Numbered from the stretch's first letter, positions 16,978 to 26,076 are shown. The stretch is DNA of 64,000 nucleotides from Pseudomonas mandelii (GCF_900106065.1 NZ_LT629796.1:3999501-4063500); one strand, 5' to 3'. Notes: generated by a model not told the origin, from the sequence alone. Translations and numbers: made by a program.

Positions 16978-17655
16978 ATGAAACTGCTGGTCGTCGAAGA
17001 TGAAGCGCTGTTGCGCCATCACCTGCAAACCCGCCTGACGGACAGCGGCCACGTGGTCGAGTCCGTGGCCAACGCCGAGGAGGCGTTGTACCAGACCGAG
17101 CAGTTCAACCACGACCTGGCGGTGATCGACCTCGGCCTGCCGGGCATGAGCGGGCTCGACCTGATCCGTCATCTGCGCTCGCGTGGCAAGGCCTTCCCGA
17201 TCCTGATCCTCACGGCGCGTGGCAACTGGCAAGACAAGGTCGAAGGCCTCGCCGCCGGCGCCGACGATTACGTGGTCAAGCCGTTCCAGTTCGAAGAGCT
17301 CGATGCGCGCCTGAATGCCTTGCTGCGCCGCTCCAGCGGTTTCACCCAGTCGACCATCGTCGCCGGGCCGCTGCTGCTCGACCTCAATCGCAAACAAGCG
17401 TCCCTCGATGAACAACCGCTGGCGCTGACCGCCTACGAGTATCGAATCCTCGAGTACCTGATGCGGCATCATCAGCAAGTGGTGGCCAAGGACCGCTTGA
17501 TGGAGCAGCTCTATCCGGATGACGACGAGCGCGATCCGAACGTCATCGAAGTGCTGGTCGGCCGTCTGCGGCGCAAACTCGAAGGCCCGGCAGGTTTCAA
17601 ACCGATCGACACTGTGCGTGGCCTCGGCTACCTGTTCAATGAGCGCTGCACTTGA
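16978..17655 (+). CDS. phoP: Response regulator PhoP
   Basis: A 225-residue OmpR-family regulator nearly identical in layout to P. aeruginosa PhoP: MKLLVVEDEALLRHHL, phospho-acceptor Asp in AVIDLGLPGMSG, Lys in YVVKPF, and winged helix with EVLVGRLRRKLE and TVRGLGYLF. It responds to low Mg2+ and cationic peptides through PhoQ and activates oprH and lipid A modification genes. GGAGAG precedes the start. It overlaps phoQ by 4 bases. Confidence 0.95.
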   Translation: MKLLVVEDEALLRHHLQTRLTDSGHVVESVANAEEALYQTEQFNHDLAVIDLGLPGMSGLDLIRHLRSRGKAFPILILTARGNWQDKVEGLAAGADDYVVKPFQFEELDARLNALLRRSSGFTQSTIVAGPLLLDLNRKQASLDEQPLALTAYEYRILEYLMRHHQQVVAKDRLMEQLYPDDDERDPNVIEVLVGRLRRKLEGPAGFKPIDTVRGLGYLFNERCT

Positions 17656-18998
17656 TTCGCTCCCTTCGTGTCCGCTTGATGCTGGCCGCCGCCACCCTGG
17701 CGGTGCTGTTCATGCTGGCGTTGCTGCCAGCGATGCAGGGCGCGTTCAGCCTGGCGTTGCAGGATTCCATCGAGCAACGCCTGGCGTCGGACGTAAACAC
17801 GTTGATTTCCGCCGCGCGGGTGGAAAACAACGCCCTGCAGATGCCAGCGCAGTTGCCCGATGAGCGCTTCAACCTGACTGACAGCCGCTTGCTCGGTTAC
17901 ATCTATGACCGTGAAGGTCATTTGGTCTGGCGCTCGAAGGCCACCGGCGAAGAGAAGATCAACTACAAACCGCGTTACGACGGACGCGGCAACGAATTCG
18001 CGCGCATTCGCGAGGCCGATGGTCAGGAATTCTTCGTCTACGACGTCGAAGTCAAACTGCTCAGCGGCAAAAGCGCGGCATTCAGCATCGTCGCCCTGCA
18101 ACCGGTGCACGAGTACGAAGTCACCCTCGAAGGCCTGCGCGAAAACCTCTACCTCGGTTTCGGTGCCGCGTTGCTGGTGCTGCTGGCGCTGCTGTGGATC
18201 GGCCTGACCTGGGGCTTGCAGGCCTTGCGTCGGCTCAGTCAGGAGCTGGACGAAATCGAAAGCGGCGCCCGCGAAAGCCTCAGCGAACAACACCCGCGTG
18301 AGCTGCTGCGCCTGACCGGCTCCCTCAACCGCTTGCTGCACAGCGAACGCGAGCAGCGCAGCCGCTACCGCGATTCCCTCGACGACCTGGCCCACAGCCT
18401 GAAAACCCCGCTGACCGTGCTGCAAGGCGTCAGCGAAGACATGGCCCAGCGCCCGGAAAACCGAGATCAGGCCTGGTTGCTGCAAACCCAGATCGAGCGC
18501 ATGAGCCAGCAGATCGGCTATCAACTGCAACGCGCCAGCCTGCGTAAAAGTGGGCTGGTACGCCACCAGGTGCGCCTGCAGCCGGTGCTGCAAAGTCTGT
18601 GCGACACGCTGGACAAGGTCTATCGCGACAAGCGCGTGCGCGTTGCGTTCAACCTGCCGGAGCCGTGTTACGTGCCGATCGAACAGGGCGCGCTGCTGGA
18701 GATGATGGGCAACCTGCTGGAAAACGCCTATCGCCTGTGCCTGAGCGAAGTGCGCATCAGCGTGCGCGAAACCCTGAGCGGGGTCGAGTTGTGCGTTGAA
18801 GACGACGGGCCGGGCGTGCCGCCGGATCAGCGGGCGCGGATTCTGCAACGGGGCGAGCGGCTGGATCGCCAGCACCCGGGGCAGGGGATCGGGTTGGCGG
18901 TGGTCAAGGACATTATCGAGAGCTACAACGCGAAGCTGACGCTGGGGGATTCGCCGATGGGCGGGGCGGCGTTCCGGATTCATTTTCCGGTGGTTTGA
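17652..18998 (+). CDS. phoQ: Sensor histidine kinase PhoQ
   Basis: A 448-residue kinase, the same length as P. aeruginosa PhoQ. TM1 is at about 9-25, an acidic periplasmic PAS-like sensor follows, TM2 is at about 166-190 (LYLGFGAALLVLLALLWIGL), then HisKA with His in LDDLAHSLKTPLTVL and HATPase (N-box NLLENAYRL, G-box GQGIGLAVVKD). It senses divalent cations and controls PhoP. The start at 17652 is TTG (TTGATTCGC), overlapping the phoP stop. The 185-bp REPIN array begins within 140 bases of its stop. Confidence 0.93.
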   Translation: MIRSLRVRLMLAAATLAVLFMLALLPAMQGAFSLALQDSIEQRLASDVNTLISAARVENNALQMPAQLPDERFNLTDSRLLGYIYDREGHLVWRSKATGEEKINYKPRYDGRGNEFARIREADGQEFFVYDVEVKLLSGKSAAFSIVALQPVHEYEVTLEGLRENLYLGFGAALLVLLALLWIGLTWGLQALRRLSQELDEIESGARESLSEQHPRELLRLTGSLNRLLHSEREQRSRYRDSLDDLAHSLKTPLTVLQGVSEDMAQRPENRDQAWLLQTQIERMSQQIGYQLQRASLRKSGLVRHQVRLQPVLQSLCDTLDKVYRDKRVRVAFNLPEPCYVPIEQGALLEMMGNLLENAYRLCLSEVRISVRETLSGVELCVEDDGPGVPPDQRARILQRGERLDRQHPGQGIGLAVVKDIIESYNAKLTLGDSPMGGAAFRIHFPVV

Positions 18999-19023
18999 TC
19001 GAGGGGTTGGCGGTGTTTTTTCG

Positions 19024-19130
19024 GGCCTCATCGCGAGCAGGCTCGCTCCTACAATTGAATCTGCGGCGCTCGCGAAAAGTGCATGCTCCGCAGATCCCCT
19101 GTAGGAGCGAGCCTGCTCGCGATGAGGCCG
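19024..19130. repeat. First REPIN after phoQ, outside the tandem array
   Basis: Inverted REP pair (ATCGCGAGCAGGCTCGCTCCTAC and GTAGGAGCGAGCCTGCTCGCGAT) with a spacer unlike those of the array units (TTGAATCTGCGGCGCTCGCG and following). The right arm and the GAGGCCG after it join directly onto the first 185-bp unit. Confidence 0.9.
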
Positions 19131-20240
19131 GTCAATTCAACCCAAAAATCAGTTTCGGATGCTGGACAGGCTTGATCCGCCGTAGTCGTTCAGTCAGGTA
19201 GACCGCGTCATCGTTCATCGCGAGCAGGCTCGCTCCCACAGGAGATCTTCAGTGAATGCATAATCTGCGTTCACACCGATCACCTGTAGGAGTGAGCCTG
19301 CTCGCGATGAGGCCGGTCAATTCAACCCAAAAATCAGTTTCGGATGCTGGACAGGCTTGATCCGCCGTAGTCGTTCGTTCAGGCAGACCGCGTCATCGTT
19401 CATCGCGAGCAGGCTCGCTCCCACAGGAGATCTTCAGTGAATGCATAATCTGCGTTCACACCGATCACCTGTAGGAGCGAGCCTGCTCGCGATGGGGCCA
19501 GTCAACTCAACCCAAAAATCAGTTGCGGATGCTGGACAGGCTTGATCCGCCGTAGACGTTCAGTCAGGCAGACCGCGTCATCGTTCATCGCGAGCAGGCT
19601 CGCTCCCACAGGAGATCTTCAGTGAATGCATAATCTGCGTTCACACCGATCACCTGTAGGAGCGAGCCTGCTCGCGATGAGGCCGGTCAATTCAACCCAA
19701 AAATCAGTTGCGGATGCTGGACAGGCTTGATCCGCCGTAGTCGTTCAGTCAGGTAGACCACGTCATCGTTCATCGCGAGCAGGCTCGCTCCCACAGGAGA
19801 TCTTCAGTGAATGCATCATTTGCGTTCACACCGATCACCTGTAGGAGCGAGCCTGCTCGCGATGAGGCCGGTCAATTCAACCCAAAAATCAGTTTCGGAT
19901 GCTGGACAGGCTTGATCCGCCGTAGTCGTTCAGTCAGGTAGACCGCGTCATCGTTCATCGCGAGCAGGCTCGCTCCCACAGGAGATCTTCAGTGAATACA
20001 TCATTTGCGTTCACACCGATCACCTGTAGGAGCGAGCCTGCTCGCGATGAGGCCGGTCAATTCAACCCAAAAACCAGTTTCAGATGCTGGACAGGCTTGA
20101 TCCGCCGTAGTCGTTCGTTCAGGCAGACCGCATCATCGTTCATCGCGAGCAGGCTCGCTCCCACAGGAGATCTTCAGTGAATGCATAATTTGCGTTCACA
20201 CCGATCACCTGTAGGAGCGAGCCTGCTCGCGATGAGGCCA
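19131..20240. repeat. Six head-to-tail 185-bp units, each carrying a REPIN
   Basis: The landmark GTCAATTCAAC recurs at 19131, 19316, 19501 (as GTCAACTCAAC), 19686, 19871, 20056 and 20241, always exactly 185 bases apart, giving six full units and a short remnant. Each unit has an 85-90 bp unique block (AACCCAAAAATCAGTTTCGG, later GCTGGACAGGCTTGATCCGC), an inverted REP, a spacer (GAGATCTTCAGTGAATGCAT), and a direct REP. Units differ by scattered substitutions with no net length change. The array ends 17 bases before the stop of the convergent AraC-type gene. It contains no credible gene. Confidence 0.96.
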
Positions 20241-20257
20241 GTCAATTCAACGCAGAT

Positions 20258-21256
20258 TCAGTTCTCTTGCGCGCGATAGGCGCCCGGCGTCAACCCGGTC
20301 CATTTTTTGAACGCCCGATGAAACGCCGAAGGCTCGGAAAACCCCAATTGCTCGGCAATCTGCTGTAACGACAGATCTGCTCGCCCCAGGTGATAAATCG
20401 CAATGTCCCGGCGCAACTGATCCTTCAATTCCTGAAAACTCGACCCTTCTTCGCGCAAGTGCCGACGCAACGTCTGCGGGCTGATGTGCAGGTGCGCAGC
20501 CACCGCTTCCAGGTCCGGCCAGCGTGCACTGTCGCGGCTGAGCAAGCGGCGCAACTGGCTGCTCAGACTGTCGCCGTCATCCGGGCGCGAAAGCAGGTCA
20601 GCGGGAGAATGTTGGAGGAAATGCTTGAGTGTGCGTTCGTCCTGCAACAACGGCATGTGCAGGTAGCGGCTGTGAAACAGCAAACTGCTCTGCGCCGTGG
20701 AAAACTCCATGGGGCAGGGGAACAGCAAATCGTATTCGGCGCCGTGTTCGGGCTTTGGATAACTGAACGTCGCCTGCTCCAGCCGAATGCGCTGGCCGAT
20801 CAGCCAGCTGCCGAGGCGGTGCCACACCATCAGTTGGCTTTCGGTGAGGAAATGATCAGGGTCCTGGAACTTCGAATCGTCGAGGCTCAGGCGGACCCAT
20901 TCGTCTTCGCGGGTCAGGGTCAGGCGCGGACCGTCAGGGAATAGGCTGTAAAACAATAAACCGCGATGCAGCGCCTTATCGAGGTTGCGGCAGTGGATCA
21001 CGGCGTGGCACATCATTGCGAAGGTCCCGGTTTTACTGGGCGTCGGCCCGAAACCGAGGTATTCGTCGTCGAGGGCCAGCCACAACGCCTGGATCAATCG
21101 CGTGAACTGCTCCGGCGCAATTCGCGCCCGTGGCTCATCCAGCAACTCGGGGCTGATGCCGAGTTGTTGCAGCAGATTTGAATAGTCATAACCCAACCGA
21201 CGCGCGCCACCTAATGCGGCACGGGCGAAATGACTGGCGATGGTGCGTTCACGCAT
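20258..21256 (-). CDS. AraC-family transcriptional regulator
   Basis: A 332-residue regulator from the Met at 21256 (MRERTIASHFARAAL). The N-terminal 200 residues look like the AraC arabinose-binding-like domain of OruR/ArgR-type regulators; the C-terminus has the two AraC helix-turn-helix motifs (AAVAAHLHISPQTLRRHL and LQQIAEQLGFSEPSAFHRAF). The frame stays open upstream to 21613, but that stretch covers the dctA promoter and is unlikely to be translated; no strong ribosome binding site marks either start. It is divergent from dctA, as the AraC-type gene PA1182 is beside dctA (PA1183) in P. aeruginosa. Effector unknown. Confidence 0.87.
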   Translation of the reverse strand: MRERTIASHFARAALGGARRLGYDYSNLLQQLGISPELLDEPRARIAPEQFTRLIQALWLALDDEYLGFGPTPSKTGTFAMMCHAVIHCRNLDKALHRGLLFYSLFPDGPRLTLTREDEWVRLSLDDSKFQDPDHFLTESQLMVWHRLGSWLIGQRIRLEQATFSYPKPEHGAEYDLLFPCPMEFSTAQSSLLFHSRYLHMPLLQDERTLKHFLQHSPADLLSRPDDGDSLSSQLRRLLSRDSARWPDLEAVAAHLHISPQTLRRHLREEGSSFQELKDQLRRDIAIYHLGRADLSLQQIAEQLGFSEPSAFHRAFKKWTGLTPGAYRAQEN

Positions 21257-21315
21257 GGCAGGCAGGTCCGACCCAATGAACGACGGATGGTAGCTGTCGA
21301 CCCTCGTTATGAACA

Positions 21316-21370
21316 GGCGGATATCCGCCAAATTGTAGGACGAGACCTGGTCGATGGGCGGAAATCCGCC
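21316..21370 (+). promoter_or_regulatory. Twin palindromes upstream of dctA (probable DctD enhancer sites)
   Basis: GGCGGATATCCGCC at 21316-21329 (perfect palindrome) followed by AAATTGT, and GGCGGAAATCCGCC at 21357-21370 followed by ACATTGT. Their centres are 41 bases apart, four helical turns, and lie about 87-130 bases upstream of the RpoN promoter, the usual arrangement for a sigma-54 activator. DctD is the known activator of dctA; dctB and dctD are not in this window. Confidence 0.75.
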
Positions 21371-21448
21371 ACATTGTGGTAACCCGACAGTGGCAAGGCT
21401 GGACCTGTAACCCTTGATGTCAAAAGGCATGCAGGCATTTTTTAAAGG

Positions 21449-21464
21449 TGGCACGGGCCTTGCG
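21449..21464 (+). promoter_or_regulatory. RpoN (sigma-54) promoter of dctA
   Basis: TGGCACGGGCCTTGCG has the -24 GG and -12 GC at the correct spacing and matches the consensus closely. The predicted start near 21475 gives a leader of about 120 bases before the dctA ATG. Confidence 0.92.
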
Positions 21465-21594
21465 ATACAACAAGCAGATGCCTGCCGTTGCGCAGCTCGA
21501 CAAAACAAATCCCTCCAGTGCAGGAGGGTTCGCAATTGAAGTGTCTTGGGCAACAGACGGATGTTGTCACGGGGCACTCTTGAGGAACTTTGCA

Positions 21595-22929
21595 ATGACG
21601 ACTCGTCAGCCACTGTATAAATCCCTGTATTTCCAGGTGATCGTTGCTATCGCCATCGGCATCCTGCTCGGTCACTTCTACCCGCAGACCGGTGTGGCCC
21701 TCAAGCCACTGGGTGACGGGTTCATCAAACTGATCAAAATGGTCATCGCGCCAATCATCTTCTGTACGGTCGTCAGCGGTATCGCCGGCATGCAGAACAT
21801 GAAATCGGTCGGCAAGACCGGTGGCTATGCGCTGCTGTACTTCGAAATCGTCTCCACCATTGCCTTGCTGATCGGTCTGGTCGTGGTCAACGTCGTGCAA
21901 CCGGGCGCCGGCATGCACATCGATGTGACCACTCTGGACACCAGCAAAATCGCTGGCTTCATCTCGGCCGGTAAAGACCAGAGCATCGTTGCCTTTATCC
22001 TCAATGTGATCCCGAACACCATCGTCGGCGCCTTCGCCAACGGCGACATCCTGCAAGTGCTGATGTTCTCGGTGATCTTCGGTTTCGCCCTGCATCGCCT
22101 GGGTGCCTACGGCAAGCCGGTTCTGGACTTCATCGATCGCTTTGCCCACGTGATGTTCAACATCATCAACATGATCATGAAGCTCGCTCCAGTCGGCGCG
22201 TTCGGTGCGATGGCCTTCACCATCGGTGCCTACGGTGTTGGCTCGCTGGTGCAACTCGGTCAGCTGATGATCTGCTTCTACATCACCTGCATCCTGTTTG
22301 TGCTCGTGGTACTGGGCGGCATCTGCCGCGCGCACGGCTTCAGCGTAATCAAATTGATTCGCTACATCCGTGAAGAACTGCTGATCGTACTGGGCACTTC
22401 CTCTTCGGAATCCGCTCTGCCGCGCATGCTGATCAAAATGGAACGCCTGGGTGCACAGAAGTCCGTTGTCGGCCTCGTAATCCCGACTGGCTACTCGTTC
22501 AACCTCGACGGTACGTCGATCTACCTGACCATGGCCGCTGTGTTCATCGCTCAGGCGACCGACACCCACATGGACATCACCCACCAGATCACCCTGTTGC
22601 TGGTGTTGCTGTTGTCCTCCAAAGGCGCTGCAGGCGTGACCGGCAGTGGTTTCATTGTGCTGGCGGCAACCCTGTCGGCCGTTGGCCACCTGCCGGTTGC
22701 CGGCCTGGCGCTGATCCTGGGTATCGACCGTTTCATGTCCGAAGCCCGTGCGCTGACCAACCTGGTCGGTAACGCGGTTGCGACCCTGGTCGTGGCCAAG
22801 TGGGTGAAAGAGCTGGACGAAGACAAGCTGCAAGTCGAGCTGGCTTCCGGTGGTCGCGGTATCTCCGACACCCGTGAAGAAGACGACCTGGGCGTGGCCG
22901 AAGGCCCAACCCCAAGCAGCGTCAAGTAA
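21595..22929 (+). CDS. dctA: C4-dicarboxylate:cation symporter DctA
   Basis: A 444-residue DAACS-family transporter, beginning [18 protein letters not shown]. Hallmarks are [18 protein letters not shown], the serine-rich loop [35 protein letters not shown] and the late [18 protein letters not shown]. It imports succinate, fumarate and malate across the inner membrane. GAGG precedes the chosen start; the upstream open frame to 21448 crosses the promoter. Expression is expected to need RpoN and DctBD. Confidence 0.95.
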   Translation: MTTRQPLYKSLYFQVIVAIAIGILLGHFYPQTGVALKPLGDGFIKLIKMVIAPIIFCTVVSGIAGMQNMKSVGKTGGYALLYFEIVSTIALLIGLVVVNVVQPGAGMHIDVTTLDTSKIAGFISAGKDQSIVAFILNVIPNTIVGAFANGDILQVLMFSVIFGFALHRLGAYGKPVLDFIDRFAHVMFNIINMIMKLAPVGAFGAMAFTIGAYGVGSLVQLGQLMICFYITCILFVLVVLGGICRAHGFSVIKLIRYIREELLIVLGTSSSESALPRMLIKMERLGAQKSVVGLVIPTGYSFNLDGTSIYLTMAAVFIAQATDTHMDITHQITLLLVLLLSSKGAAGVTGSGFIVLAATLSAVGHLPVAGLALILGIDRFMSEARALTNLVGNAVATLVVAKWVKELDEDKLQVELASGGRGISDTREEDDLGVAEGPTPSSVK

Positions 22930-22943
22930 GACTGGCAGCACTG

Positions 22944-22969
22944 AAAAACCCGCTTCGGCGGGTTTTTTC
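22944..22969 (+). terminator. Intrinsic terminator after dctA
   Basis: AACCCGC-TTCG-GCGGGTT followed by a T-run, 16 bases after the stop. Confidence 0.92.
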
Positions 22970-23073
22970 TTGCCCGGGATTTGAGCGCAACGGTCACAGC
23001 TGCTGACACTTCAGGTGATTGCTGCAATGCGTTTGCCTGCCTAGGCTGGAGGCATCGTTCACGGAGGTCGCTC

Positions 23074-24255
23074 ATGCCCGGTCCACTGGCATCACTCAAG
23101 GTTCTGGATTTCTCGACGCTGCTGCCGGGGCCGTTTGCCTCGTTGTTGCTGGCGGACATGGGCGCGCAAGTCCTGCGCATCGAATCGCCGACCCGTATGG
23201 ATTTGCTCCGGGTGTTGCCGCCGCACGATCACGGGGTGTCGGCCAGCCACGCCTACCTCAATCGCAACAAGCGCAGCCTGGCGCTGGACCTCAAGCAGCC
23301 CGAGGCGCTGGAGGTGATCAAGCAATTGCTGGCGGACCACGACATCGTGCTGGAACAGTTCCGCCCCGGTGTGATGGAACGCCTGGGCCTGGGTTATGAC
23401 GCGTTGAAGGCGATCAATCCGCGGCTGATCTACGTGTCGATTACCGGTTATGGCCAGAGCGGCCCCTACAAGGACCGCGCCGGCCACGACATCAACTACC
23501 TGGCCCTGGCGGGGCTGGCGAGCTACACCGGCCGCACCGAGAGCGGGCCGTTGCCTTTGGGCATGCAGGTGGCAGATGTCGCCGGCGGCTCGTTGCACGG
23601 AGTGATCGGGTTGCTGGCGGCGGTGATCGCTCGCCAGCACAGCGGGGTGGGGCAGCATCTGGATGTGAGCATGACCGACTGCGCCTTCAGCCTGAACGCC
23701 ATGGCCGGCGCCGGGTACCTGGCCTGTGGTGTGGAGCCGGGCAGGGAGGATCAGATGCTCAATGGCGGCAGCTTCTACGACTACTACCGTTCGCGGGACG
23801 GGCGCTGGTTATCGGTGGGCAGTCTGGAACCGGCCTTCATGCAGCAACTGTGCAGCGCGCTGGGGCGGCCGGAGCTGGCGGCCAAGGGCCTGTCGCCCAA
23901 ACCCGCCGAGCAACAGGTACTGAAGAATGAGTTGAAAGCCGAATTCGAGAAACATGACTTTGCGCAACTGTGCGAGTTGTTTGCCGGGGTCGATGCGTGT
24001 GTCGAGCCGGTGCTGAGTTTGGCCGAGGCGGTGCAGCATCCGCAGTTGCAGGCGCGGGAGTTGGTGACGCAGGTGCCGCGGGGGGACGGTTCTGCGCAGG
24101 CGCAGATGGCGTGCCCGTTGAAATTCTCAGAGGGATTGCCGGAGCCGCGGCATATCGGCGCGGTGTTGGGACAGCATACGGATCAGGTGTTGGGGGAGTT
24201 GGGGATGAGTGCTGAGCGGATTGCAGAATTGCGCCGTGCCAAGGTAATTCTCTAG
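23074..24255 (+). CDS. CaiB/BaiF-family CoA transferase
   Basis: A 393-residue class III CoA transferase starting MPGPLASLKVLDFSTLLPGP behind ACGGAGG. Family motifs are GPFASLLLADMGAQVLRIESP, the LNRNKRSLALDLK segment, and the catalytic Asp in QVADVAGGSLHG. These enzymes move CoA between carboxylic acids through an Asp-linked intermediate. The substrate is not identifiable; alpha-methylacyl-CoA racemases share the fold. It stands alone between the dctA terminator and a REPIN. Confidence 0.9.
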   Translation: MPGPLASLKVLDFSTLLPGPFASLLLADMGAQVLRIESPTRMDLLRVLPPHDHGVSASHAYLNRNKRSLALDLKQPEALEVIKQLLADHDIVLEQFRPGVMERLGLGYDALKAINPRLIYVSITGYGQSGPYKDRAGHDINYLALAGLASYTGRTESGPLPLGMQVADVAGGSLHGVIGLLAAVIARQHSGVGQHLDVSMTDCAFSLNAMAGAGYLACGVEPGREDQMLNGGSFYDYYRSRDGRWLSVGSLEPAFMQQLCSALGRPELAAKGLSPKPAEQQVLKNELKAEFEKHDFAQLCELFAGVDACVEPVLSLAEAVQHPQLQARELVTQVPRGDGSAQAQMACPLKFSEGLPEPRHIGAVLGQHTDQVLGELGMSAERIAELRRAKVIL

Positions 24256-24269
24256 CGTCTGTTCCGGCC

Positions 24270-24366
24270 TCTTCGCGGGCAAGCCTCGCTCCCACAGGAT
24301 CTGTGTCGTTCACAAAGCTTGTGCTCGAAATCAATACCTGTGGGAGCGAGCCTGCTCGCGATGAGT
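24270..24366. repeat. REPIN between the CoA transferase and sprT
   Basis: Inverted pair: CTTCGCGGGCAAGCCTCGCTCCCACAG on the left (variant type) and CTGTGGGAGCGAGCCTGCTCGCGATGAG on the right (main type), so the two arms belong to different REP sequence variants. Confidence 0.9.
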
Positions 24367-24390
24367 CCGGCGCCGCCACCACAAATCTGA

Positions 24391-24885
24391 CTACTCGACC
24401 CGCATCTCCCCACTGAACACCAGCGTGCTGCGGCACCGCCGGCACAAATACCGCCGCCCTTGCCGTACCAGGCCATGGCGCTGGGCCGAAAACGGGAAAT
24501 CGCTGTCGACGCACGGGCATTTGTAGATGTAGCGCGTCACGCTGCGGCGTTTGACGTCGTAGGTGTGGCAGCGATTGGGCGGCAGTTCGTACACGCCACG
24601 CATGATCAATTGCCACTCTTCACCGTGCGGCTGAATGCGGTCGCCGAACAGTTGATGGGCGATCAGGTGCGCGACTTCGTGGGCCACGGTCTGCTTGAGG
24701 AAGTCTTCAGTGTTTTCCCGGTACAGCTGCGGATTGAAGCGCAGCAGGTTCTCGTGCAAATGCGCGACACCGGCTTTTTGACCGCGCAGCTTGAGGCTCA
24801 CCACGGGGCGTTTGAAAGTTCGTTTGAAAAAGGATTCGGCCAGCTGATAACAGTCTTCGACGCGGGTATTGAGTTGCTCGGGCAT
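24391..24885 (-). CDS. sprT: SprT-family zinc protease-like protein
   Basis: A 164-residue SprT protein (MPEQLNTRVEDCYQLAESFF). The metal-binding HEVAH motif (TVAHEVAHLIAHQLFG) lies near residue 70, and the C-terminus carries two Cys pairs (CPC, CRRCRS) forming the SprT zinc ribbon. Bacterial function is poorly defined; eukaryotic relatives cleave DNA-protein crosslinks. The start at 24885 gives the usual length; the frame is open to 24972. Confidence 0.9.
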   Translation of the reverse strand: MPEQLNTRVEDCYQLAESFFKRTFKRPVVSLKLRGQKAGVAHLHENLLRFNPQLYRENTEDFLKQTVAHEVAHLIAHQLFGDRIQPHGEEWQLIMRGVYELPPNRCHTYDVKRRSVTRYIYKCPCVDSDFPFSAQRHGLVRQGRRYLCRRCRSTLVFSGEMRVE

Positions 24886-24980
24886 GCTTGATGGATCTCC
24901 AGAGACGTCGAGTATGCCGCAACCCCGGGGCCTTGCGAATCGCCGAGGCGCCGAATGGTCGTTACCCCTCACACATTAGA

Positions 24981-25000
24981 AGGCCGCCTTGCGGCGGCCT
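24981..25000 (-). terminator. Hairpin between the Yip1-family gene and sprT
   Basis: Perfect 8-bp stem AGGCCGCC/GGCGGCCT with loop TTGC. The T-tract on the minus strand is weak (TTCTAAT), so termination may be partial; sprT could receive read-through. Confidence 0.6.
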
Positions 25001-25034
25001 GTGTTGGCAGATCTTGTTTTTGGGTGGTGAGTTG

Positions 25035-25637
25035 CTAATTGGTGTAGACCGGCCCCACGCCGAGTCCCCAGACAATCACTGTAAACGCCATGATGGCGAC
25101 CAGCACCACCAGGCCTACGGCAAGTACCGAACTGGAAAACAGAAAGCCCTCGTCTGATGGAATGTTCATGAAAGTGGGTAGCCCCACATACAGCAAGTAC
25201 ACTGTGTAGCAGATGGCCGCCGTTCCGACGATCATCCCCAGCCACATATGAGGGTACAGCGCCGCCAGACCGCCGATGAACAGCGGGGTCGCGGTATAGG
25301 TCGCAAATGCAACGCAGCGTGCCAGGCTTGGATTGGCGTCATAAGTACGGGCCATCCAGTGGATGAATGCGCCCATGACCGCGACGCCGCCGAGCATCGC
25401 CAGGTACGACATGATCGTCATCCATAGCGCGCTTTCCTGGGTCAACATGACCGGCGCTCGATTGCCGATGACCCAGCCGACCTGAGTGGTGCCGATAAAC
25501 GCCGACACAGCGGGAATTGCCGCCAGAATCAGCGTGTGAGTCAGGTACATGTGGCTGATGCTTTCCTCTTGGTCGCCACGGATTTCTTTCCATTCCTGGT
25601 CGGGGTGGGTGAAGAGCCCCACTACGTGATGGATCAT
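25035..25637 (-). CDS. Yip1-family inner-membrane protein
   Basis: A 200-residue protein with about five transmembrane helices: TLILAAIPAVSAFIG, WMTIMSYLAMLGGVAVMGAF, CVAFATYTATPLFIGGLAALYP, IVGTAAICYTVYLLYVG, SVLAVGLVVLVAIMAFTVIVW. The cytosolic N-terminus (HHVVGLFTHPDQEWKEIR) is the Yip1/DUF1282 signature. The ATG at 25637 has GGAG at good spacing; a GTG nine bases upstream overlaps it. Function in bacteria is unknown. It is divergent from ttcA. Confidence 0.87.
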   Translation of the reverse strand: MIHHVVGLFTHPDQEWKEIRGDQEESISHMYLTHTLILAAIPAVSAFIGTTQVGWVIGNRAPVMLTQESALWMTIMSYLAMLGGVAVMGAFIHWMARTYDANPSLARCVAFATYTATPLFIGGLAALYPHMWLGMIVGTAAICYTVYLLYVGLPTFMNIPSDEGFLFSSSVLAVGLVVLVAIMAFTVIVWGLGVGPVYTN

Positions 25638-26076
25638 GCCAGTCACTCCTCTTGTTTTTACCGTCGCCCCCCAGTGGAGCGCCTACAGGCCAAAGTGGCC
25701 AAGTAAGTAAAAGGTCTGGATATGTATGCGACCTTATGTCGCAGTATAGAAAGGTCTTCACGACGCAGGTTGTAGGGCGTTAGAGCAAATTGCGCTGTAA
25801 ACCCTGCTGTTAATCGCCGCAGGGTCTTGCGCGACCTATGTGGCGAGGGAACTTGCTCCCGTTCGGCTGCGCAGCCGTCGCAAAAACGGCCGACGGGGTT
25901 TGACTGACCCGATGGTGCAGGATGGTTTTGGGGCCGCTGCGCGACCCAGCGGGAGCAAGCTCCCTCGCCACAGGGGTATGCTCAGCTCAGATAAAGTGCA
26001 GTCGCCAGGCACTTCGCCGACGGTGGGTTTTTGCGTAAAATGCCGGCCTTTCGTCACACCTTACGGATCTCGCGTC
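25638..26076. other. Divergent intergenic region between the Yip1-family gene and ttcA
   Basis: About 440 bases. The left part (25640-25800) is AT-richer, with no gene seen, and probably holds the promoter of the membrane-protein gene. The right half is filled by a second-type inverted repeat at 25838-25977. The ttcA frame runs open through the repeat, but its real start is at 26077. Confidence 0.6.
25838..25977. repeat. Second-family inverted repeat (GTGGCGAGGGAGCTTGCTCCC type)
   Basis: Left arm TGTGGCGAGGGAACTTGCTCCC then GGCTGCGCAGCCG; right arm GCGGGAGCAAGCTCCCTCGCC. Arms are longer and different in sequence from the main REP type. Related copies lie at 29768-29902 and 55856-55978. Confidence 0.88.

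Noticed and set aside
19992..20180. 62-codon frame within the REPIN array (CRSEPARDEAGQ)
   Set aside because: This peptide is the standard translation of the REP sequence and recurs at many REP copies; no ribosome binding site or conserved protein.
19131..20240. Tandem repeats considered as a CRISPR array
   Set aside because: Units of 185 bp with near-identical unique blocks, and REP stems, are unlike short direct repeats with unrelated spacers; no cas genes.
21257..21613. Long N-terminal extension of the AraC-type regulator
   Set aside because: It would span the dctA RpoN promoter and enhancer palindromes and its sequence has no family features.
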